Assembly (NCBI GenBank): GCA_026786045.1
Contig: JAJAYV010000462.1
Coordinates: forward strand, 1 to 5,305
Length of the DNA stretch: 5,305 nt
Origin: Frankiaceae bacterium
Lineage (GTDB): Bacteria; Actinomycetota; Actinomycetes; Mycobacteriales; SCTD01
Direction of reading: 5' to 3'
Position numbers and translations under genes: made by a program. Of the stretch, positions 1-4,572 are shown piece after piece. Position 1 is the first letter of the stretch; each line of letters starts with the position of its first letter. The notes below the pieces were generated by a model, which saw nothing but the letters and a program-made list of their open reading frames with translations, searched no databases and was not told the DNA's origin.

Positions 1-158
1 ACGTCGGCCTCGACGGCCTCGAGCGAGGCGCCGGTGCCCCCGCGGCCGGCCGTCTCGTGCCGGCGCAGCAGGTCGTGCAGGGCGGGCACGTCCCCTGCGG
101 CCGAGGTGGCGCGGGTCCAGCCGGCCGGCAGCGGGGTCGTCTCGGGGTGGGAGGGCAT
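1..158 (-). CDS. GNAT-family N-acetyltransferase, N-terminal part (cut by window edge)
   Basis: Only the first 52 codons lie in the window, and the gene continues past base 1. From the ATG at 158 the protein begins MPSHPETTPLPAGWTRATSA, followed by a stretch reading GDVPALHDLLRRHETAG and then GASLEAVEADV. This is the usual opening of actinobacterial GNAT acetyltransferases: a first beta strand, then helix alpha1 after a 'D-x-PAL-x-x-L' motif, then a helix with a 'S-L-E-x-V' start. The family transfers an acetyl group from acetyl-CoA to an amine, but the acetyl-CoA binding loop is outside the window and the substrate cannot be guessed. The start is chosen because GGAGG lies 9 bases upstream. 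An in-frame ATG at 167 sits too close to that same site. The gene is 175 bases beyond kynA and separated from it by an inverted repeat, so it is probably transcribed separately. Confidence 0.6.
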   Translation of the reverse strand, partial: MPSHPETTPLPAGWTRATSAAGDVPALHDLLRRHETAGRGGTGASLEAVEAD

Positions 159-182
159 GATCTCCATCCTCCCGCACGCCGG

Positions 183-208
183 CCCGGGCGGATGGGTGCC
201 CGCCCGGG
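183..208. terminator. GC-rich inverted repeat, possible terminator
   Basis: Perfect 9-base arms, CCCGGGCGG (183-191) and CCGCCCGGG (200-208), enclose an 8-base loop. There is no T-run on either side, so it is not a textbook intrinsic terminator, although T-less GC hairpins are common after actinobacterial genes. It lies 125 bases beyond the kynA stop and about 25 bases upstream of the acetyltransferase start. It could end kynA transcription or act in the leader of the acetyltransferase gene. Confidence 0.4.
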
Positions 209-343
209 TGGGCGCGGGTCGAGCTCGTGATGACGTGGGGGGTCAACGACCTGGCGACGCTGCAGCGGGTCACAGCGCTGGGCGTGAACGGCGTGATCAG
301 CGACGACGCGGACGTCCTGCGGGCGGTGGTGGCTCAGAGGTAG
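206..343 (+). pseudogene. 3' remnant of a glycerophosphodiester phosphodiesterase gene
   Basis: Reading the + strand in the frame of the TAG stop at 341-343 gives VMTWGVNDLATLQRVTAL, then GVNGVISDDADVLRAVV and a stop. This matches the C-terminal end of GDPD-family TIM barrels: the last barrel strand 'W-x-V-N-D', the 'L-x-x-L-x-x-L-G-V-x-G-V-I-(T/S)-D' turn, and a closing helix. In the intact family these enzymes hydrolyse glycerophosphodiesters to glycerol-3-phosphate and an alcohol. Here the frame is open only back to 161, and the region before about 206 has no recognisable homology. The N-terminal His and Glu active-site residues are absent. Sequence further left belongs to the acetyltransferase gene on the other strand, so the body of the gene seems to have been lost. 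A 37-38 residue ORF could start at GTG 227 or ATG 230, but no ribosome binding site is evident. The stop overlaps the kynA stop tail to tail by 10 bases. Confidence 0.55.
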
Positions 344-1110
344 GAGCGCAGCTCCCACAGCTCCGGGAAGTAGCGCAGCGCCAGCCGCGAGCGCAGGTAC
401 TCCCCGCCGCTGGAGCCGCCGGTGCCGGGCTTGGTGCCGATCTGCCGCTCGACCATGTCGACGTGCCGGGTCCGCCACTGGGTGGCCAGCGCGTCGTGCG
501 ACACCAGCGCCTCGGACAGCTCCCAGAGCTCGGCGTGCTCCCGCTCGCGGGCGATCGTGAGCAGCGATGCCCGCCGCGCCTCGGCGTCATCGACGGCGAA
601 GCCGCGCCCGCCCAGCAGCACGAGGAAGGCGTCCCACAGGCTCGGCTCGGCCAGCCGCGCCTGCATCTGCTCGCGCTCCTGCGGCGAGGCCTGCCGCAGC
701 CGCTCGACGTAGGCCGGGTCACGGGCGCCGGACAGGAATTCCAGCTCGCGGAACTGCACCGACTGGAAGCCGCTGGCGGGGGCGAGCAGCGCCCGGAAGG
801 CCAGGAAGTCCTGCGGGGTCATCGTCTCGAGCACGACGACCTGCTCGATGAGGATCTGCTCGATGCTGTGCACCCGCTGCAGCGCCTTGCGCGGCTCGTG
901 CACCTGCCCGGCCAGCATCGCGTCGCGGGCGAAGTCGAGCTCGTGCAGGCACTGCTTGAACCACAGCTCGCAGACCTGGTGCACGACGATGAACAGCAGC
1001 TCGTCGTGCGCGTCGGACTGCAGCTCCTGCTGGTCGAGCAGCTCCGGCAGGTGCAGGTAGCTGCCGTAGGAGAGCCGCGCGCCCTCTTCTCCGAACTGCC
1101 GGTCCGTCAT
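334..1110 (-). CDS. kynA: Tryptophan 2,3-dioxygenase
   Basis: Haem enzyme that opens the indole ring of L-tryptophan with O2 to give N-formylkynurenine, the first step of the kynurenine route. It is cytosolic and a homotetramer in the known family. Counting from the ATG at 1110 (258 residues), the distal-pocket motif is 'ELLFIVVHQVCELWFK' with F40 and H44. The carboxylate-binding arginine is R106 in 'FRALL', just before 'ASGFQSVQFRELEF'. The proximal haem ligand is H216 in 'RHVDMVERQIG', followed by the 'GTGGSSG' loop with T230. Equivalents of F51, H55, R117, H240 and T254 of the Xanthomonas enzyme are therefore all present. The ATG is preferred over an in-frame GTG at 1119 because AGGG lies 8 bases upstream of it. 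Only 18 bases separate it from the ChaB-domain gene, so it is likely the last gene of the long minus-strand transcript. No kynureninase or formamidase gene is visible nearby. Confidence 0.95.
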   Translation of the reverse strand: MTDRQFGEEGARLSYGSYLHLPELLDQQELQSDAHDELLFIVVHQVCELWFKQCLHELDFARDAMLAGQVHEPRKALQRVHSIEQILIEQVVVLETMTPQDFLAFRALLAPASGFQSVQFRELEFLSGARDPAYVERLRQASPQEREQMQARLAEPSLWDAFLVLLGGRGFAVDDAEARRASLLTIAREREHAELWELSEALVSHDALATQWRTRHVDMVERQIGTKPGTGGSSGGEYLRSRLALRYFPELWELRSYL

Positions 1111-1128
1111 GACCGGCACCCTAGGACG

Positions 1129-1530
1129 TCAGTCGTCGCGGGAGCGGGCGCTCTCGCGGTCGTTGGCGCGCCCGATCGCCTCGACGAGCTCGTCCTTGCT
1201 CATCGAGGACCGGCCCTTCACACCGAGCCGCTGCGCCAGCTCGTAGAGGTGCTTCTTGCTGGCGTTGCGGTCGACCCCGCCGGCGTTGTCGCCGCGACCG
1301 CCGTCGCTGGGGCCCGTCTCGTCCTTGAGCTCCCAGTGGTCGCCGACCTTCTCGTACCCGTGCTTGACCGCGGCGTAGGCCGTGCGGGCGGCGCGGGACG
1401 GGTCGTCGTACTGCTCGGCGGCGGAGTCGTAGGTCTTGGTGAAGGTCCGCCGGGCCTTCGCCGGGGAGCGCTGCAGCGTCGAGGGCAGCTCGTCCTTCTT
1501 GGGAGCGCCCGAGTTCGTGGTCTTCGGCAT
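1129..1530 (-). CDS. ChaB-domain protein with C-terminal SAP/Rho-N-like helix pair
   Basis: A 133-residue hydrophilic protein. Residues about 13-69 match the ChaB fold: 'ELPSTLQRSPAKARRTF', 'TYDSAAEQY', 'AARTAYAAVKHGYEKVGDHW'. A Gly/Asp-rich linker follows. Residues about 90-125 ('KKHLYELAQRLGVKGRSSMS' followed by 'KDELVEAI') resemble the helix-extended-loop-helix of the SAP / Rho N-terminal families, which often bind nucleic acid. ChaB was named in E. coli as a cation transport regulator, but its biochemical role is not settled, and the two-domain actinobacterial form is usually left unnamed. No signal peptide or membrane segment is seen. It starts 29 bases after the FKBP gene and ends 18 bases before kynA, so it is probably cotranscribed with both. 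A perfect hairpin occupies the space where a ribosome binding site would be, and no clear Shine-Dalgarno sequence is present. Confidence 0.85.
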   Translation of the reverse strand: MPKTTNSGAPKKDELPSTLQRSPAKARRTFTKTYDSAAEQYDDPSRAARTAYAAVKHGYEKVGDHWELKDETGPSDGGRGDNAGGVDRNASKKHLYELAQRLGVKGRSSMSKDELVEAIGRANDRESARSRDD

Positions 1531-1549
1531 GCGCGGGGTGTACCCGCGC
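1531..1549 (-). promoter_or_regulatory. Perfect hairpin directly in front of the ChaB-domain gene start
   Basis: On the minus strand the sequence is GCGCGGG, loop TACAC, CCCGCGC. The 7-base arms are perfect and the 3' arm touches the ATG at 1528-1530. It fills most of the 29-base gap after the FKBP stop and would hide the initiation region. No T-run follows, so a translational control element or mRNA-processing barrier is as plausible as a terminator. Confidence 0.4.
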
Positions 1550-1559
1550 GGCGGACCGG

Positions 1560-2093
1560 TCAGCCGACCTGAAGCAGGTCGACGACGAAGACGAGCGTCG
1601 CGCCGGGCGGGATGTCGGCCCCGGCCCCCTGGTCGCCGTAGCCGAGGTCCGGCGGGATGACGAGCTGGCGGCGGCCGCCCGCGCGCATGCCGACGATGCC
1701 CTGGTCCCAGCCGCCGATGACGCGGCCGCCGCCGAGCTGGAACGGGAACGGCTCGCCGCCCCGGTCCCAGGAGGCGTCGAACTGGGTGCCGTCGGCGTAG
1801 AGGACGCCGACGTACTGCATCTCCACGGCGTCGCCGGAGCAGGCCAGCTCGCCGTCGCCGACGACGATGTCGCTGACCTCGAGAGTCGCGGGCGGCGGGT
1901 CGCTCGGCACCTCGACGACCGGCTTGGTCTCCAGGTCGGTCGTCGCGTCCGCGGGCGGGTCGACGGGGGTGGGCGCCGCGGGGCAGCTGGTCGCGGCCTC
2001 CGGGCTCGGGGCGGCGGCGACGTCCTCGCCCCCGGAGCAGGCGGTCAGCACAAGCAGAGCCGCCGCGAGGGCAGCGAGGGGACGAGCGTTCAC
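1560..2093 (-). CDS. FKBP-type peptidyl-prolyl cis-trans isomerase, secreted lipoprotein
   Basis: A 177-residue protein predicted to be exported, lipid-anchored and to speed cis-trans isomerisation of proline peptide bonds outside the cytoplasmic membrane. Residues 1-18 form a short signal peptide with a lipobox LTAC, the lipidated Cys being C19. A Pro/Ala/Thr-rich linker runs to about residue 66. The FKBP domain covers about 70-177. The pocket residues of FKBP12 have clear counterparts: Y94, F105, D106, F118, V125, I126, W129 ('VIGGWDQGI'), Y152 ('LGYGD'), I161 ('IPPGATLVF') and F169. The GTG start overlaps the prcA stop (GTGA), with AGGAG 11 bases upstream inside prcA, so translation is probably coupled. 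In many actinobacteria a FKBP gene follows pafA in the proteasome neighbourhood. Here it directly follows prcA. Confidence 0.93.
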   Translation of the reverse strand: MNARPLAALAAALLVLTACSGGEDVAAAPSPEAATSCPAAPTPVDPPADATTDLETKPVVEVPSDPPPATLEVSDIVVGDGELACSGDAVEMQYVGVLYADGTQFDASWDRGGEPFPFQLGGGRVIGGWDQGIVGMRAGGRRQLVIPPDLGYGDQGAGADIPPGATLVFVVDLLQVG

Positions 2094-2800
2094 GGGGTGG
2101 GGCTCTCCTGGCCGAGCAGGCGCTCGAGTCGGGGGCCGACGAGGCGCTGAAAGGCTCGTCGCGGGCGGGTGCGGTCGAGGACGGCGGCCTCCAGGTCGTC
2201 GGCCGCGATGCTCCGGGGCTCGGCGTCGGGGCCGGTCTGGGCCAGCGCCGCCACGCCGAGGTGGAGCACCTCCTCCAACGAGGCGGTGGGGTCGTGGCGT
2301 TCCTTCAGGTAGGTCGCGAGCGGCTCGCTGGTGCCCCCCATGACGACGAAGCCGTGCTCCTCGGCGACCGACCCGTCGTAGGTCAGCCGGTAGAGCTGGT
2401 CGTCGGCGGGGGTCTCCCCCACCTCGGCCACGACGAGCTCGACCTCGTAGGGCTTGCCGGCCTCGGTGAAGATCGTGCCGAGCGTCTGGGCGTAGGCGTT
2501 GGCCAGCCCGCGGCTGGTGACGTCGCGGCGGTCGTACTGGTAGCCGCGCAGGTCGGCGTAGCGCACGCCGGCCAGCCGCAGGTTCTCGAACTCGTTGTAC
2601 TTGCCGACCGCGGCGAAGGCGATCCGGTCGTAGATCTCGCTGATCTTGTGCAGCGCGTTGCTGGGGTTCTCGCCGACGAACAGGATGCCGTCGGCGTAGG
2701 CCAGCGTGAGGACCGAGCGGCCGCGGGCGATGCCCTTGCGCGCGTAGTCGCTCTTGTCCTTCATCACCTGCTCGGGTGACACGTAGAACGGGGTGCTCAC
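2090..2800 (-). CDS. prcA: Proteasome subunit alpha
   Basis: Alpha subunit of the actinobacterial 20S proteasome. Seven copies form each outer ring, gate the substrate channel and dock the Mpa/ARC ATPase. The 236-residue protein opens with the conserved gate and H0 helix segment 'MSTPFYVSPEQVMKDKSDYA' followed by 'RKGIARGRS'. It continues with 'GENPSNALHKISEIYDR', where K52 matches the lysine that accepts the C-terminus of the ATPase, then 'KYNEFENLR', 'YDRRDVTSRGLANAYAQ', 'TLGTIFTEAGKPYEVEL' and 'RPRRAF'. It ends in an acidic/proline tail 'GQESPTP', shorter than the mycobacterial tail. It has no catalytic threonine, as expected for an alpha subunit. The start is GTG at 2800, with GAGGAG 4 bases upstream. 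It lies 31 bases after prcB and overlaps the FKBP start by 4 bases, so the three genes look cotranscribed. Confidence 0.97.
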   Translation of the reverse strand: MSTPFYVSPEQVMKDKSDYARKGIARGRSVLTLAYADGILFVGENPSNALHKISEIYDRIAFAAVGKYNEFENLRLAGVRYADLRGYQYDRRDVTSRGLANAYAQTLGTIFTEAGKPYEVELVVAEVGETPADDQLYRLTYDGSVAEEHGFVVMGGTSEPLATYLKERHDPTASLEEVLHLGVAALAQTGPDAEPRSIAADDLEAAVLDRTRPRRAFQRLVGPRLERLLGQESPTP

Positions 2801-2831
2801 TGCTCTCCTCGGCTCGTCGGCGCCGGCACGC

Positions 2832-3653
2832 TCAGCCGCCCGGGTTGGTCATGCGCTCGGCGACGACGGTCTGGACCACCGCGCCGACCTCGTCGTCGGG
2901 CAGCCTCCGGGCGCCCTCGTCGGTGACGCTCATGACGACCGGCCAGATGCGGCGGCTGATGTCCGGCCCGCCCGTGGCGGAGTCGTCGTCGGCGGCGTCG
3001 TAGAGCGCGTCGACGCAGAGCTTGACCGCGGCGGCCTCGTCGACGCCCTCGCTGTAGCGCTTCTTCAGGGCGCTGCGCGCGAAGATGCTGCCGGAGCCGA
3101 CGCTGTGGAAGCTGTGCTCCTCGTAGCGCCCGCCGGTGACGTCGTAGCTGAAGATCCGGCCGATCTGACCGTCGAGGTCGTAGCCGGCGAACAGCGGCAC
3201 GACCGCGAGGCCCTGCATGGCCATCCCGAGGTTGCCGCGGATCATCGCGCTGAGCCGGTTCGCCTTGCCGTCGAGTGAGAGCACGTGGCCCTCGAGCTTC
3301 TCGAAGTGCTCGAGCTCGACCTGGAACAGGCGCACCATCTCGACAGCGAGCCCGGCCGTGCCGGCGATGCCGACGACGCTGTACTCGTCGGCCGGGAAGA
3401 CCTTCTCGATGTCGCGCTGGGCGATGACGTTGCCCATCGTGGCCCGCCGGTCGCCGGCCATGACCACGCCGCTCTTGTGCGTGACGGCGACGATCGTGGT
3501 GCCGTGCGGGGCCTCCACCGTGCCGGCCGGCAGGGTCAGCCGCGACGGGAGCAGATCAGGTGCTGCAGCGCTGAGGAACTCGGTGAACGAGCTGCTCCCG
3601 GTCGCGGTGAAGTGAGCCGGTAGACGCCCGGACACGCCCGTTCCTTCTGCCAC
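2832..3653 (-). CDS. prcB: Proteasome subunit beta (catalytic, with propeptide)
   Basis: Catalytic subunit of the 20S core, a N-terminal threonine protease that cuts pupylated proteins inside the chamber. The 273-residue precursor has a propeptide of 51 residues ending in 'APHG', then the nucleophile T52 ('TTIVAV'), which is freed by autoprocessing. Mature-numbering D17 and K33 correspond to D68 ('MAGDRR') and K84 ('RDIEKVF'). Other family blocks are 'GIAGTAGLAVEMVRLFQVEL', 'EHFEKLEG', 'RGNLGMAMQGL', 'GSGSIFARSALKK' and 'ALYDAADDDSATGGPD'. The propeptide carries the actinobacterial pattern 'GRLPAHF' and 'GSSSFTEFL'. The start is GTG at 3653, with GAGAGG 5 bases upstream. The first 39 codons lie inside the nuclease gene in another frame, so initiation happens within that gene. 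It probably depends on the same transcript. Confidence 0.97.
   Translation of the reverse strand: MAEGTGVSGRLPAHFTATGSSSFTEFLSAAAPDLLPSRLTLPAGTVEAPHGTTIVAVTHKSGVVMAGDRRATMGNVIAQRDIEKVFPADEYSVVGIAGTAGLAVEMVRLFQVELEHFEKLEGHVLSLDGKANRLSAMIRGNLGMAMQGLAVVPLFAGYDLDGQIGRIFSYDVTGGRYEEHSFHSVGSGSIFARSALKKRYSEGVDEAAAVKLCVDALYDAADDDSATGGPDISRRIWPVVMSVTDEGARRLPDDEVGAVVQTVVAERMTNPGG
3536..3653 (-). other. Dual-coding overlap of nuclease 3' end and prcB 5' end
   Basis: These 118 bases encode the last 39 residues of the nuclease and the first 39 of the PrcB precursor in two frames. Both readings look meaningful. The nuclease frame gives 'TWQKERACPGVYRLTS' and the prcB frame gives 'GVSGRLPAHFTATGSSSF', the known propeptide pattern. 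After 'GVYRLTS' the nuclease reading becomes a Pro/Ser/Arg-rich run-on, 'PRPGAARSPSSSALQHLICS', as expected when the reading is carried along by selection on prcB. Confidence 0.8.
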
Positions 3654-4225
3654 GTGGTCCTCTCGAGGTAGTCGATCGCCTTACGCATCACATCGGCCCG
3701 GTCGCGGAAGTTACCGAGCCCCTGGTTGCAGCAGGAGCACAGCACACCACGGACGCTGCCGGTGAGGTGGTCGTGGTCGACGTGCTGGGCTTTGCGCTCC
3801 TGGCAGAGCGCGCAGACCCCGCCCTGCGCCTCGACGAGGGCCCGGAACTCGTCGCCCGTGATCCCGTAGCGACGCCGCAGGTGGTACTCCCGCGTGGAGC
3901 CGTAGAGCCGGGTGTAGGTCTCCTTGCTCTTGGCGTTGTGGCACGGCTTGCAGTACGCCGTTAGCCCGTCACTGCTCGACCGGTTGCTCCCGAACGCCTC
4001 ACGAACGAGCTCCTGCTTGCACCCCGGGCACCACTTGACCTCGCTCGACGTGGCGCGAGCAGCACTGCGTCGCGAGGGCTGCCCGCCGTTCTTCGCGTCT
4101 CGGTACCTCTGGTGGCGCAGTCGCAGGCAGTCCCGGCAGTAGCTGGTTCGCCCGTCCCGCATCTTCTGGGCCGGAGAGAACTCCTCGAGCGGCTTGTCCT
4201 CACCGCAGTCGCGGCACCGCTTCAC
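3536..4225 (-). CDS. Endonuclease VII-type HNH nuclease with two extra zinc modules, inside the proteasome operon
   Basis: 229 residues from the GTG at 4225. Two tandem Cys4 modules come first: C4/C7 with C30/C33, and C66/C69 with C92/C95. The C-terminal domain matches the recombination endonuclease VII family: C138/C141, then 'HVDHDHLTGSVRG' with D150, H151 and H153, then 'C163-S-C-C166-N167' and 'GLGNF'. In T4 endonuclease VII the equivalents are C23, C26, D40, H41, C58, C61 and N62, so the zinc site and the metal-dependent catalytic residues are intact. The family cleaves DNA, with branched DNA the best known substrate. The target here is unknown. The start is set by GGAGG 7 bases upstream; an in-frame GTG at 4261 would add 12 Gly-rich residues. 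The gene begins 28 bases after pup and its last 118 bases are shared with prcB. Sampled GC is near 62%, lower than the neighbours. A role in DNA repair, defence or homing is inference. Confidence 0.9.
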   Translation of the reverse strand: MKRCRDCGEDKPLEEFSPAQKMRDGRTSYCRDCLRLRHQRYRDAKNGGQPSRRSAARATSSEVKWCPGCKQELVREAFGSNRSSSDGLTAYCKPCHNAKSKETYTRLYGSTREYHLRRRYGITGDEFRALVEAQGGVCALCQERKAQHVDHDHLTGSVRGVLCSCCNQGLGNFRDRADVMRKAIDYLERTTWQKERACPGVYRLTSPRPGAARSPSSSALQHLICSRRG

Positions 4226-4257
4226 CGGCGCGCCTCCACCCAGGCCACCAAGATCAT
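4222..4257 (-). other. Possible 11-codon coupling ORF between pup and the nuclease gene
   Basis: An ATG at 4255-4257, one base after the pup TGA in reading direction, opens the short frame MILVAWVEARR. Its TGA at 4222-4224 overlaps the nuclease GTG start (GTGA). AAAGG lies 6 bases before the ATG, inside the last codons of pup. It may pass ribosomes from pup to the nuclease start. It may also be chance, since the frame is very short. Confidence 0.25.
4233..4237 (-). promoter_or_regulatory. Ribosome binding site that decides the nuclease start
   Basis: GGAGG on the minus strand, followed by 7 bases (CGCGCCG) and then the GTG at 4225. This is the only strong Shine-Dalgarno match near the 5' end of the gene. 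It favours this start over the GTG at 4261, where an AAGG motif would be only 2 bases away. Confidence 0.65.
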
Positions 4258-4469
4258 TCACCGCCTTTTTGTACGTAACCGCGAACGAAGGCCTCCGCGT
4301 CCTCCTCGAGGACGTCGTCGATCTCGTCGAGCAGGGCGTCCACGTCGTCGGTCAGCTTGCCGACCCGCTCCTGGACGTCGCTGGTCGCCTCGACCTCGGT
4401 CTCGGTCTCGGCGGTCTGCTCGGTCTTGCGCGCCTGCCGGTCCTGCCCGCCGGTGTCCCTCGTCGCCAT
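4254..4469 (-). CDS. pup: Prokaryotic ubiquitin-like protein Pup
   Basis: Small, mostly disordered tag protein that PafA joins through its C-terminal glutamate to lysines of target proteins, marking them for Mpa/ARC and the 20S proteasome. The 71-residue product has an acidic, charged N-terminal half and the diagnostic C-terminal block 'DVQERVGKLTDDVDALLDEI' followed by 'DDVLEEDAEAFVRGYVQKGGE'. The coiled-coil part of this block docks onto the ATPase. It ends in Gly-Gly-Glu, so no deamidation by Dop is needed before ligation, unlike the Gly-Gly-Gln forms of mycobacteria. The start is the ATG at 4469, with GAGGAG 7 bases upstream. The last ten codons (GTT, GGT, GTA, CAA, AAA, GGT, GAA among them) are AT-rich compared with the rest of the gene. 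The nuclease gene starts 28 bases beyond the stop. The ligase and depupylase genes are not in this window. Confidence 0.97.
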   Translation of the reverse strand: MATRDTGGQDRQARKTEQTAETETEVEATSDVQERVGKLTDDVDALLDEIDDVLEEDAEAFVRGYVQKGGE

Positions 4470-4508
4470 GGCGTCGCTCCTCGCGTGTCTGCCGGACGTC
4501 CTGCTCAG

Positions 4509-4514
4509 AACCTA
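4509..4514 (-). promoter_or_regulatory. Candidate -10 box for the pup-proteasome transcript
   Basis: TAGGTT on the minus strand fits the actinobacterial TANNNT -10 pattern. It lies 39 bases before the pup ATG, giving a leader of about 30 bases with the GAGGAG site in it. No convincing -35 hexamer is found 16-18 bases upstream. The 103-base gap between the Rieske stop and pup is the only space in this cluster roomy enough for a promoter, which supports the choice. Confidence 0.35.
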
Positions 4515-4572
4515 GCCGCGACCCCCGACAGTCCGCGCGCCTTCGTCACCGACCTGTTGCCGAGGGGGTGGC

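Noticed and set aside
1111..1119. GTG start at 1119 for kynA
   Set aside because: It adds three residues and has no ribosome binding site at a usable distance. AGGG is correctly placed for the ATG at 1110.
34..1572. A 512-codon open frame on the + strand
   Set aside because: It is antisense to kynA and the ChaB-domain gene, both of which have clear family motifs. Its Arg/Ala/Gly/Val-rich translation has no domain pattern. Long shadow frames are normal at this GC content.
2261..2779. Open frame of 172 codons on the + strand opposite prcA
   Set aside because: It is a shadow of prcA: Val/Gly/Ala/Leu-rich, with no motif or ribosome binding site. The same holds for the + strand frames opposite prcB.
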